From: Streptomyces sp. NBC_00775
GTDB taxonomy: Bacteria; Actinomycetota; Actinomycetes; Streptomycetales; Streptomycetaceae
Length of the DNA stretch: 64,000 nucleotides
Assembly (NCBI RefSeq): GCF_036347135.1
Contig: NZ_CP108938.1
Location: 3,720,001 to 3,784,000 of the forward strand
Reading direction: 5' to 3'
Positions 49,126 to 57,208 of the stretch are shown piece after piece. The notes under the pieces are model-generated. The model was not told the DNA's origin. It saw only the letters and a program-made list of their open reading frames with translations, and searched no databases. The position numbers were made by a program, and so were the translations under genes. Positions within the stretch are counted from its first letter, which is position 1, and each line of letters starts with the position of its first letter.

Positions 49126-49533
49126 CTACGCCCCCGCGTCCAGCCTCAGCAGCGCACCCTTCACCGCCGGTACGTCCTGGTCCAGCCAGTCCACGTCCCA
49201 GATCTCGTCAGGTGTGAGCCACCGCAGTTCGTCGTGGTCCTCCAGCGGCCTGGGTTCGGCGGAGCCAGAGCGCAGCTGTGCGGTCCACACCCGCAGGACG
49301 TACCCCGGTTTCAGGGGCCACTCGCCGGGGACCCGCTCCAGGGGCTCCGCCTCGACGCCGAGTTCCTCGCGCAACTCCCGTACGAGGGCATGCTCAGGGG
49401 TCTCCCCCGGCTCGACCTTGCCGCCCGGCAGCTCCCAGCGCCCGGCCAGTTCGGGAGGCGCGCTGCGGCGGGCGGCGAGCAGGCGTCCGCCGCTCAGCAG
49501 GGCGGCTCCGACCACCACGATCCGTTCGGTCAT
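49126..49533 (-). CDS. Nudix hydrolase (MutT-like), 135 aa
   Basis: The Nudix box is complete: [23 protein letters not shown], read as G-x5-E-x7-R-E-x2-E-E-x-G (residues about 37-59). N-terminal [18 protein letters not shown] is the usual first strand. It hydrolyses a nucleoside diphosphate linked compound; 8-oxo-dGTP or a related nucleotide is likely but not certain. ATG 49533 with GGCTCCGGCGC leader. Confidence 0.88.
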   Translation of the reverse strand: MTERIVVVGAALLSGGRLLAARRSAPPELAGRWELPGGKVEPGETPEHALVRELREELGVEAEPLERVPGEWPLKPGYVLRVWTAQLRSGSAEPRPLEDHDELRWLTPDEIWDVDWLDQDVPAVKGALLRLDAGA

Positions 49534-49569
49534 GCGCCGGAGCCTACGGGAGCCCCGCGGGCCCGTGGA

Positions 49570-49779
49570 TCACTTGCTTCCGTTCTGCAGGTTCTGGCCG
49601 CTCTGACCGTTCTGCCCGATCCGTTCGACCCAGTACAGCTGCTTGTGCCCCCGATGGTCGAGGCTGTCCGCGATCTTCTGGGCCTCGGCGCGGGTCGCGT
49701 ACCTGCCCACGCGATAGCGATTGCCGTTGTCGTCCTGCCGTATGACGAGCCAGGGAAGAGTGATCGTGCCGTCGTTCAT
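49570..49779 (-). CDS. Small SPOR-like protein, 69 aa
   Basis: The stretch YRVGRYATRAEAQKIADSLD is the typical core of a SPOR fold (peptidoglycan-binding in other proteins), preceded by WLVIRQDDNGN. No signal peptide, so it may act in the cytoplasm. Gln/Asn-rich C-terminus (GQNGQSGQNLQNGSK). Start ATG 49779 with GGAGGGGCGCG upstream. Small proteins of this kind are common in Streptomyces. Confidence 0.78.
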   Translation of the reverse strand: MNDGTITLPWLVIRQDDNGNRYRVGRYATRAEAQKIADSLDHRGHKQLYWVERIGQNGQSGQNLQNGSK

Positions 49780-50080
49780 CGCGCCCCTCCACTTCCCGCC
49801 CCGGGCCCCCGCCCTACCCCGCCCTCTAAGGAAACCGCAATCCGCATATGCCCGAGCCTACGCCTAACCTTTACGCAGCGAATACGACTTTTCACAAAGA
49901 GGTACGCAACCAGCCAGGAGCGGAGGCTTCGTACGCCATCGAACGCGCTGTCGACCGCTCTCCGCGCGCCCCTCGAGCAGCGCGAAGTCCGGCGCGGGCC
50001 GGGCACTTGAGAAAGGCCAGATTCCAACCGGGTTCACGCGCGGTCCACTTGGGCACCGACGACGCCGCCGCCCCGGCAAC
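49780..50080. other. Intergenic region upstream of the SPOR-like gene
   Basis: No gene seen. The part around 49840-49900 is AT-richer than average and probably holds the promoter of the SPOR-like gene. No clear hexamers or inverted repeats were found. Confidence 0.4.
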
Positions 50081-50125
50081 CGGCGATTACTTCACCGGCG
50101 ATTACTTCACCGGCGGTTACTTCAC
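50081..50125. repeat. 15-bp tandem repeat spanning the GntR stop codon
   Basis: Three copies of CGGCGATTACTTCAC (50081-50095, 50096-50110, and 50111-50125 with one change). On the minus strand each unit reads GTGAAGTAA; the first to be translated supplies the Val-Lys-stop end of the GntR protein. Confidence 0.85.
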
Positions 50126-50869
50126 CGGCAGGTGATAGGCGATCCGGTACCGGTCCGCCGGTACGACGACGTCGGCCGTCTCCACCGGGCGCCCCGACGC
50201 GTAGAAGGTCCGCTGGATGACGACGACGACATGCCCGGGTACGCCGCCCAGTGCGAGGAGTTCCTCGGCCAGGCCTGGGCGCGCTCCCACTTCCTCCGTG
50301 ACGTTGTCCACGATCACGTCGATGGCCGCCATGCGCTCGACGACGCCCATGCCGCCGAGCGGGCCCTCCTCGGGGAGCATCACCGGCGTACGGCCGGTGA
50401 CGGCGAGGGGCTCCCAGGACGTGGAGAGCATCATGGCCTCGCCCCCGTCCCGGTAGACGTAGTTCGTGCACATCACGCGGTCGCCGGGCTGGAGGGACAG
50501 GCGCTCGGCGATCGCGCCGCTCGCCTCGACCTGCCGGCTATTCGACTCCCAGGTGCCGCGCGCGGAGTTGTCCGCCTGCTCCTGGCGGAACGGGGTCGCA
50601 CCGCTGTCCGGCCGGTACCCGGAGCGGGCCACCCGGCGCGGCACCGGCCGCTCCCGCACATAGGTGCCCGACCCGGAGCGGCCCTCGACCAGCCCCTCGG
50701 CCATCAGCACCTTGCGCGCCTCCAGGGCGACCGTGTCCGAGACGCCGTACTCCTCGCGGATCCTGGCCTGGGACGGAAGGCGGGTGTGCGGTGGCAGCGA
50801 ACCGTCGGCGATCTTCTTGCGGAGATCGCCCGCGACGCGCAGGTACGCCGGCTGCTCACCGAAAGTCAC
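50117..50869 (-). CDS. GntR family regulator with UTRA ligand domain, 250 aa
   Basis: Winged helix-turn-helix at residues about 8-75 (YLRVAGDLRKKIADGSLPPH, TRLPSQARIREEYGVS) and a HutC/UTRA sensing domain at about 95-245 ending VVVPADRYRIAYHLPVK. Unlike many HutC members no target operon is adjacent. Starts MTFGEQPAYLRV. The start GTG or ATG is at 50869. The stop lies in the 15-bp tandem repeat; the GTTG/CAAC-rich sequence just upstream (50886-50923) could be its own operator. Confidence 0.85.
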   Translation of the reverse strand: MTFGEQPAYLRVAGDLRKKIADGSLPPHTRLPSQARIREEYGVSDTVALEARKVLMAEGLVEGRSGSGTYVRERPVPRRVARSGYRPDSGATPFRQEQADNSARGTWESNSRQVEASGAIAERLSLQPGDRVMCTNYVYRDGGEAMMLSTSWEPLAVTGRTPVMLPEEGPLGGMGVVERMAAIDVIVDNVTEEVGARPGLAEELLALGGVPGHVVVVIQRTFYASGRPVETADVVVPADRYRIAYHLPVK

Positions 50870-51017
50870 TTAGCCGCTCCCATCAGGTTGTACAGACAGC
50901 AACAGCGTGGCAACCGTGGGTTGTGCCATGCAAGCGAAGGCCAGAGAATCACTCGATGTGATGACTTGTGGCGCCCGAGGGCTTTACGCAGGCACTTTCT
51001 CCCCGCTATAGCCGCCG

Positions 51018-52280
51018 TCACACCTCCGCGCCGGTGCCGCCTTCGCCGCCGCTGTCGCCGCCGCCGCTCTCGTCGTACGCGGGCGGCGTCGTGGCGAGCC
51101 CCAGAGCCTTGCGTGTGGTGACCGTCTTCTTGGGGTCGATGAGCTTCATGCCCTTCTCGTAGTGGGCGTAGAAGGTGTCCGCGTCCTTCGCCTTCGCCGC
51201 CTGCGCCCACTCCTTCTGGGACAGCTCCATGTCCTTGACCAGGACCGCGACCCGCTTCGCGGCGGCGGGAGCGAACGTGTGGCGGCGCAGCGCGTCCGCC
51301 TGTTCCGTGAGCGTGTCCGACATCTTGGTCGCCCACTTCTTGTGCCCCGGCAGATCGTCCTCGACGTACTCCTCGTCGGGCGCCGCGTCCATCGCGGCGT
51401 TGATGCCGTGCGCGGCGTTCAGGTACGCGAGCTGGTCCACGTCGAGGGTCGTGCCGTCGTTGCGCAACGAGCCGCTCAGGCTGCCCTTCGCGTCCGTGTT
51501 CCCGAACAGACAGGTGACCTCGCGGTCACCGAGGCGCCAGCTCTGCGAGGTCGGCGTGAAGTAGTACACGTCGACGTTCTCCGGGACGGCCCAGGCGTCC
51601 ATCGCGTACGTGTCCGCCAGCGCGTAGCACTTCTTGTCGGCGGCGTCGGTGACCGCGCCGTCGCCCGGGTAACTGCCTCCGCTCATCTTGTAGTCGGCGA
51701 ACACCTCGGCGTCGTGCTTGCCCGCGCACGGCACCTTGTCGACGTCGTACGCCACGCCCTCCAGCGAGCCGCCCGGCGCGTCGAAGCACTCGCCCTTGCT
51801 GAGCGAGAAGGCGGAGTCCGAGCTCCCCGAGTCGTTCGCCGCGTCCCGGAAGCCGTCCCAGAAGTCGCGGGCGCCGCCGGTGGCGACCATGACCGCGACC
51901 AGCACGACACCGATCGACGACATGACCATGCCGCCCACCGCCATCCCCTTGCCCCGCTCGCCCCGCTTCTTGATCTGCGCGAGCGCGACGATCCCGAGCA
52001 CCAGCCCAACAGCGGGCAGGAAGCAGAGGATGCCGAGCACGAGCGCGGAGATCGCGAGGCCGTTGACGGGCGCCGGGCTGTTGTACGGGGAGTAGCCCTG
52101 GCCCCAGGGCTGGTACGGCGCCGGATAGGCCGCCGGATAGGGCGTCTGCTGCGGGTACGGATACGCGCCCGGAGGCATCCCCGGAGTGCCCGGCGGCACC
52201 CCCGGAGCGGTCGGCGGCGTCCCTGGAGGCGGGTACTGACCCTCGGGCTGCTGCGGCCCGGGCGGCGGGGGTATGGCCAC
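51018..52280 (-). CDS. Septum formation family membrane protein, 420 aa
   Basis: Residues 1-72 are Pro/Gly/Tyr-rich. DUF4190-like helices follow at about 75-100 and 113-134. The outer domain (SLSKGECFDAP, VPCAGKHDAEVFADY, GDREVTCLFGN) is the Septum_form domain with four conserved cysteines likely paired. The C-terminal helix-rich part (340-400) and a Gly/Ser/Glu tail follow. A role near the division septum is suggested by the family name only. GTG 52280 has AGGAGC upstream; the longer frame to 52553 is not used. Confidence 0.83.
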   Translation of the reverse strand: MAIPPPPGPQQPEGQYPPPGTPPTAPGVPPGTPGMPPGAYPYPQQTPYPAAYPAPYQPWGQGYSPYNSPAPVNGLAISALVLGILCFLPAVGLVLGIVALAQIKKRGERGKGMAVGGMVMSSIGVVLVAVMVATGGARDFWDGFRDAANDSGSSDSAFSLSKGECFDAPGGSLEGVAYDVDKVPCAGKHDAEVFADYKMSGGSYPGDGAVTDAADKKCYALADTYAMDAWAVPENVDVYYFTPTSQSWRLGDREVTCLFGNTDAKGSLSGSLRNDGTTLDVDQLAYLNAAHGINAAMDAAPDEEYVEDDLPGHKKWATKMSDTLTEQADALRRHTFAPAAAKRVAVLVKDMELSQKEWAQAAKAKDADTFYAHYEKGMKLIDPKKTVTTRKALGLATTPPAYDESGGGDSGGEGGTGAEV

Positions 52281-52566
52281 GAGTACCTTGCTCCTAGTCC
52301 CAGCGGGGCTGTGCAGAACTGACGTACGACGTCCGTACGGCTGCGCGCATCGTAAACGCGACACGGGCGGGGGCGTCATGGGGGTCAGGGAGACAACGGC
52401 CGGGGGCACGGCGCGCGCAAAACCGGCGGGGGCGTTGACCCTGTGCGTCAGCCGAAAGGCTGGGGCCTCCACAGGAATGGCGCAAGGGCCCTGCGGGGCC
52501 ACAACACTGGCGCGTCGGCGTAAGTCGTGACGCAGTGTCACCAATCGGCGCATCTAACCTGCGCAC

Positions 52567-53673
52567 ATGACACCACTGCCGGATTGTTTCTGCCCCGCGG
52601 ACGGCACCCGCGTCCCGGCCCGCTCGCTCGCCTGGTGCTGTCCGGTCTGTCGCGGCCCGCTCGACCTGGACTTCGCGCCGACGCCCGCGTCCCTCAAGTC
52701 CCTTGCCGGGCGGGTCAATTCACTCTGGCGGTACGCGGAGTGCCTGCCGCTGGCGACTCCCTCCGTCAGCCTGGGCGAAGGCCGCACCCCGCTGGTGCCC
52801 CTCCGGGACGGCATCTCCGCGAAGCTCGACTTCCTCATGCCGACGCTGTCGTTCAAGGACCGCGGGGCGGTGCTGCTGGCCGAACTCGCCCTGCGGCTGA
52901 AGCCCCGCCAGGTGCTCGCCGACAGCAGCGGCAACGCGGGCACGGCGATCGCCGCGTACTGTGCGCGGGCCGCGCTGCCGTGCACGGTGTACGTCCCCGA
53001 GGGCACCTCGCCGAAGAAGCTGGAGCAGATCGAGGCGCACGGGGCGCGGTTGCGTGTGATCGGGGGCGACCGTGAGGCGACGGCCGCGGCGGCGCGCTCG
53101 GCGGCCGACGAGGAGGGCGTGTTCTACGCCTCGCACGTCTTCAACCCGTACTTCCTGCACGGGACGAAGACCTACGTCCACGAACTCTGGGAGGACCTCG
53201 GCGGACGCCTCCCCGACGTCATCGTCGTCCCCGTCGGCAACGGCACGCTGCTCCTCGGCGCCGCGCTCGCCGTGGCCGAACTGCACTCGGCCGGTCTCAT
53301 CGACCGGCGGCCCGCCCTCTACGCCGTCCAGTCCGCGGCAGTCGCTCCGCTGGCCCACGCCTGGGCCGAGGGCGCGGACGACCTCGTGGGCGTCACGCCC
53401 ATGGCGCCCACGTTCGCCGAGGGCATCGCGATTGCCCGGCCGGCGCGGGCTCGGCAGATTCTGCGGGCGGTGCGGGAGTCCGGGGGCACGTTTCTGACGG
53501 TGACGGAGGATCAGATTCGTCATGCGCAGGCGGATTTGGCGTCTCAGGGGTTGTACGTGGAGTCGACGGGGGTGGCTTGTTGGGCGGCTGTTCGGGAGGG
53601 GGTGCTTGAGGGGCGGTCGGGGGTGGTGCCGTTGTGCGGGGCGGGGGTCAAGACGGGGTTGGCGCGAGCGTAG
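52567..53673 (+). CDS. PLP-dependent threonine-synthase-like enzyme, 368 aa
   Basis: Fold type II PLP enzyme. Lys97 in LSFKDRG is the Schiff base. The phosphate-binding loop is SSGNAGTA and the late GNGTLLLGA loop supports the cofactor. An N-terminal zinc-ribbon-like set (CFC...CCPVC) is typical of the threonine synthase/cysteate synthase group. Exact substrate unknown; O-phosphohomoserine is a candidate. ATG 52567 has no ribosome site, and TAACCT (52555-52560) seven bases upstream suggests a leaderless transcript. The stop codon touches repeat copy B. Confidence 0.8.
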   Translation: MTPLPDCFCPADGTRVPARSLAWCCPVCRGPLDLDFAPTPASLKSLAGRVNSLWRYAECLPLATPSVSLGEGRTPLVPLRDGISAKLDFLMPTLSFKDRGAVLLAELALRLKPRQVLADSSGNAGTAIAAYCARAALPCTVYVPEGTSPKKLEQIEAHGARLRVIGGDREATAAAARSAADEEGVFYASHVFNPYFLHGTKTYVHELWEDLGGRLPDVIVVPVGNGTLLLGAALAVAELHSAGLIDRRPALYAVQSAAVAPLAHAWAEGADDLVGVTPMAPTFAEGIAIARPARARQILRAVRESGGTFLTVTEDQIRHAQADLASQGLYVESTGVACWAAVREGVLEGRSGVVPLCGAGVKTGLARA

Positions 53674-53758
53674 GGTTTTTCGCCCCCGCCGCCCCTACCC
53701 GTCCCATCCCTGGGGGCTGCGCCCCCAGACCCCCCTAAAAGATTGCGCAGTTCCCCGC
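53673..53758 (-). repeat. Dispersed 86-bp repeat, copy B
   Basis: Reverse complement of copy A (45444-45529), identical over all 86 bases. It begins at the last base of the stop codon of the threonine-synthase-like gene. Confidence 0.9.
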
Positions 53759-53995
53759 ACCCCTAAAGAACTGGGGGCGGGCGGGGGATCGCGGGGCGAA
53801 GCCCCGCGCCTTCAGGGGCGCGGGGAACTGCGCGACAAGCCCCCACCCACCCGCAGCCAAAGAACCCACCCCCGGGGTCTGGGGCGGAGCCCCAGGAACG
53901 GGATGGGACGGGTAGGGGCGGCGGGGGCGATAAACGAGGGACAAGCCCGGCGCGCGTACCGCGCCCCGGCGGGGAACCCGTCCCATGATCAAACG
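53674..53995. other. 322-base intergenic region made of repeat copies B and C
   Basis: No gene seen. Copies B and C lie head to head (53673-53758 and 53811-53932), so the region can form a long hairpin through GCGCAGTTCCCCGC (53745-53758) and its complement (53820-53833). It probably insulates the gene upstream from the GH65 gene downstream. Confidence 0.6.
53811..53932 (+). repeat. Dispersed repeat, copy C
   Basis: Same orientation as copy A, diverged. It shares GGCGCGGGGAACTGCGC, a GGGGTCTGGGGCGGAGCCCCAGG hairpin-like segment, and the distal GGGATGGGACGGGTAGGGG core. Extra CCCCCACC and GCAGCCAA sequence is shared with copy D. Confidence 0.8.
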
Positions 53996-56608
53996 GTGAT
54001 CACACCGCGCCGCCTCGCCCCACTCCTGGCCGCCGCCCTGTTCCTCCCCCTCCCCTTCCCCCTCGCCCCGGCCTTCGCGGCAGCCCACCCCCCGGGCTGC
54101 ACGGACGACGACCCCACCTGGTCGCCCACCTCGACCCACATCGACGCCAAGGACACCTACCACCCCTACGTCGGCAACGGCTACCTCGGCACCCGAGTCC
54201 CGCCCACCGGCACGGGCTACGCGGCCACCGGCGAGAAAACGGGCTGGCCGCTCTACACCCCCCGCTACGACGGCACCTTCGTGGCGGGGCTCTACGCACG
54301 CGGCCCGCAGAACACGGCCGGCCGCGAGGCACTGGCCGCGCTGCCGGCCTGGACGGGCCTCGACATCCGCGTCGGCGACGAGACGTACGGCGCACGCAGC
54401 CGGATCTCGCACTACCGCCAGACCCTCTCCCTGCGCTGCGGTTACGTCCGCACGGCCCTGACATGGACGACCCCCGACGGCCGCCGCACCGACCTGACGT
54501 ACGACGTCCTCACCGCACGGGACGCCTCGCACACCGGCGCCGTACGCCTCCACATCACCCCGCACTGGGACGGCGAACTCACCGTCACCGACCGCATCGA
54601 CGGCCGCGGCGCCCGCCGCCTCACGCAGACGGACGCGGGCCGCATCGGCGACCGCACGATGGGCGTGGCGTTCCGCACGGAGGGTACGAAGGTGGACGGC
54701 GCCGTGGCGTCCACGCTGGACGCCCCCTCTCCCCCACAAGAGGCCGACGCAAAAGGCACACTGAGTGCCCGTCAGTCGTCGGCATTCCGTGTTCACTCGG
54801 GCCGTGGCTACGACGTCACCAAGTACGTCGGCATCGACACCACCCTCACCGCTCCCGACCCCCGCAACGCCGCCCGCTCGGCCTCCCTGCGCGCGGCGGA
54901 CCGCGGCTGGCGCGCGCTCATGGCGGCGCACACCGCGGCCTGGCGCGCGCTGTGGAGCTCGGACATCGAGGTGCCGGGGCATCCGAACATCCAGCTGTGG
55001 ACGCGGTCGGCGCAGTACGGCCTGCTGTCCGCCCTCCGCCCCGGCGCCGCCGACAGCATCGCGCCCGCGGGCCTGACCAGCGACAACTACGCGGGCATGG
55101 TCTTCTGGGACGCCGAGACATGGATGTTCCCGTCACTGCTCGCCACCCGGCCCGACCTCGCCCGCCCGGTCCTCGACTACCGCTATCGCACACGTGGCGC
55201 AGCCGCCGACAACGCGCGCAAGACCGCTGTCCAGGGGCTCTTCTATCCATGGACGAGCGCGAGTCATGGCCGTCTGTGGAGCGAGTGCCAGAGCTGGAAC
55301 CCGCCGCACTGCGTCACCCAGAACCATCTCCAGGGCGACATCGCGCTGGCCGCGTGGCAGTACTACCTCGCCACCGGGGACCGGGCATGGCTGCGTACGC
55401 ACGGCTGGCCGCTGCTCAAGGGCCTTGCGGAGTACTGGAGTTCGCGCGCCACGAAGAACTCCGACGGCTCTTACTCCATCAAGGGCGTCGCGGGTCCCGA
55501 CGAGTACAGCAACGGCGTCGACGACGGGGTCTACACGAACGCCGTCGCGGCCACCGCCCTGCGCGCCGCGACCCGTGCGGCGGCGCTCCTCGCCGCGCCC
55601 GCCCCGCCCGGCTGGGCCGCCGTAGCGGGCGGGCTGCGCATGCCGTACGACCCGGAGCGCAAGGTCTTCCTCCAGTACGCGGGCTACGACGGCTCCCAGA
55701 TCAAGCAGGCGGACGCGGTCCTGCTGCTCTACCCCCTGGAGTGGCCGATGCCCGCCGGCGCCGCGTCCGCGACCCTCGACTACTACACCGGGCGCACCGA
55801 CCCGGACGGTCCGGCCATGACCGACTCCGTCCACGCCATCGACGCGGCCGCGATCGGCGAGCCGGGCTGCGCCGCGTACACCTTCCTGCAGCGCGCCTAC
55901 CGTCCCTTCTCCCGGGGTCCGTTCGCCCTCTTCTCGGAGGCCCGCGGCGGCAAGGCGGGCGCGGGCGACGCGCTCGCGGGCTCCCCTGCCCAGGACTTCC
56001 TCACCGGCAAGGGCGGTTTCCTGCAGATCTTCACGCACGGCCTGACCGGTCTGCGCCTGCGCGAGAACGCCCTGCATCTCGATCCGGTGCTCCCGCCCCA
56101 ACTGGCGGACGGCGGCGTGTGGTTGTCGGGGCTGCGGTGGCGCGGACGGACGTACGACATCCACATCGGCCGTACGACCACGACGGTCCGCCTGCGGTCC
56201 GGCGCACCCTTCACCCTGGAGACTCCCACGGGGCCCGTGCGGCTCACCGGTACGGCCACCCTCAGGACCCGCCGTCCCGACCTCGCCCCGACCACCGACC
56301 TCGCCCGCTGCCGGCCGGCGACCGCCACCTCGTCGGAGCCGGGCCTCTACCCGGAGGCGGCCGTGGACGGCAGCCCGGCCACGACCTGGTCGCCGTCGGC
56401 CGAACGCGCCTCCCTGACCGTCGACTTGGGTCGCGGCGCGCAGGTCGGCTCGGTCGAGCCGACGTGGACGGAGCAACCGGCGTCGTACACGGTGGAGGTC
56501 TCGGCGGACGGGCAGGGCTGGCACGCTCCGGACGGCACGGCGGTCCGGTTCGTGCGCGTCACCGTGCGGGGGCCGGCCGCGCTCGCCGAGCTCGACGTGC
56601 GGCGCTGA
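53996..56608 (+). CDS. Secreted GH65 glycoside hydrolase with F5/8 type C domain, 870 aa
   Basis: Sec signal peptide (PRRLAPLLAAALFLPLPFPL, cleavage near AFA-A). The family 65 N-terminal beta domain (YVGNGYLGTR) is followed by the (alpha/alpha)6 barrel with DAETWMFPSLL, and the acid Glu503 in AGPDEYSNGVDDGVYTN. A discoidin-type module forms residues about 750-870 (ATSSEPGLYPEAAVDGSPA). Extracellular acid trehalase or another alpha-glucoside hydrolase/phosphorylase is likely. Start GTG 53996 is the best in frame; the ribosome site is weak. The stop directly abuts the convergent MarR gene. Confidence 0.83.
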   Translation: MITPRRLAPLLAAALFLPLPFPLAPAFAAAHPPGCTDDDPTWSPTSTHIDAKDTYHPYVGNGYLGTRVPPTGTGYAATGEKTGWPLYTPRYDGTFVAGLYARGPQNTAGREALAALPAWTGLDIRVGDETYGARSRISHYRQTLSLRCGYVRTALTWTTPDGRRTDLTYDVLTARDASHTGAVRLHITPHWDGELTVTDRIDGRGARRLTQTDAGRIGDRTMGVAFRTEGTKVDGAVASTLDAPSPPQEADAKGTLSARQSSAFRVHSGRGYDVTKYVGIDTTLTAPDPRNAARSASLRAADRGWRALMAAHTAAWRALWSSDIEVPGHPNIQLWTRSAQYGLLSALRPGAADSIAPAGLTSDNYAGMVFWDAETWMFPSLLATRPDLARPVLDYRYRTRGAAADNARKTAVQGLFYPWTSASHGRLWSECQSWNPPHCVTQNHLQGDIALAAWQYYLATGDRAWLRTHGWPLLKGLAEYWSSRATKNSDGSYSIKGVAGPDEYSNGVDDGVYTNAVAATALRAATRAAALLAAPAPPGWAAVAGGLRMPYDPERKVFLQYAGYDGSQIKQADAVLLLYPLEWPMPAGAASATLDYYTGRTDPDGPAMTDSVHAIDAAAIGEPGCAAYTFLQRAYRPFSRGPFALFSEARGGKAGAGDALAGSPAQDFLTGKGGFLQIFTHGLTGLRLRENALHLDPVLPPQLADGGVWLSGLRWRGRTYDIHIGRTTTTVRLRSGAPFTLETPTGPVRLTGTATLRTRRPDLAPTTDLARCRPATATSSEPGLYPEAAVDGSPATTWSPSAERASLTVDLGRGAQVGSVEPTWTEQPASYTVEVSADGQGWHAPDGTAVRFVRVTVRGPAALAELDVRR

Positions 56609-57055
56609 TCAGGCCTGGGGCCGTTCCTTTTCGAGGAGCGCGACGCACCGGCCCAGCAGGCCTGCCAGCGCGTCGCGCTCCTCGTCCGTGAACTCGGCGG
56701 CCAGGGCGCGTTCGACCCGTACGGCGCGGGCGTCCGCGTCGGCCATGACGGTGCGGCCCTCGTCGGTGAGGCGGGTTTCGAGGACGTTCCTGTGCCACTC
56801 GTGCGGGGTGCGCTCGATGAGGCCGCGCTCCTGGAGGTTCTTCAGGACCGTGTTCATGGTCGGGGGCGTGACCGCGCAGAGGCGGGCCAGGGCGGCGGCC
56901 GAGATACCCGGGTTGGTGCTGAGGTGGAGCAGCGCCCCGTACTGGGCGACGGTCACGCCCGCCGGTTTCAGGACCGCGGTCTTGGTCGCGTTGAGGGCCT
57001 GCTCGGCCCGTTTGAGGTGGGAGCCGAGGCGCTCGGACACGGGCATGGACGTCAT
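56609..57055 (-). CDS. MarR family transcriptional regulator, 148 aa
   Basis: Winged helix protein: LKRAEQALNATKTAVLKPAG dimer helix, the recognition segment ALARLCAVTPPTMNTVLKNL, and the wing around RNVLETRLTDEGR. Divergent from the SMP-30-like gene, with a perfect palindrome TTAGAGCTCTAA between them. It most likely represses the SMP-30-like gene and itself in response to a small molecule. ATG 57055 is chosen (family start); in-frame GTG/ATG up to 57118 would add basic residues. The ribosome site is weak (GGAA). Confidence 0.84.
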   Translation of the reverse strand: MTSMPVSERLGSHLKRAEQALNATKTAVLKPAGVTVAQYGALLHLSTNPGISAAALARLCAVTPPTMNTVLKNLQERGLIERTPHEWHRNVLETRLTDEGRTVMADADARAVRVERALAAEFTDEERDALAGLLGRCVALLEKERPQA

Positions 57056-57133
57056 TTCCGCATGGTAGCGGCGGTCTGCGTGGCGCACTGCATGGGCGAT
57101 ACGACGATGAGTCCTCACACATTCATAAATACG

Positions 57134-57163
57134 TTGACGATGATTAGAGCTCTAACTTAGGTT
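57134..57163 (+). promoter_or_regulatory. Promoter with MarR operator candidate upstream of the SMP-30-like gene
   Basis: TTGACG (57134-57139), an 18-base spacer and TAGGTT (57158-57163) match a housekeeping promoter. The 12-bp perfect palindrome TTAGAGCTCTAA (57144-57155) sits inside the spacer, the classic place for repression. It lies 46-75 bases upstream of GTG 57209. Confidence 0.6.
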
Positions 57164-57208
57164 CGTACTCGTCATTGATAAGCGAGAAGCCGACCGAGAG
57201 GCACCGTC

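Noticed and set aside
46295..49606. 1103-codon plus-strand frame antisense to the PP2C phosphatase.
   Set aside because: Antisense shadow spanning several genes, intergenic DNA and repeat copy D, with no domain.
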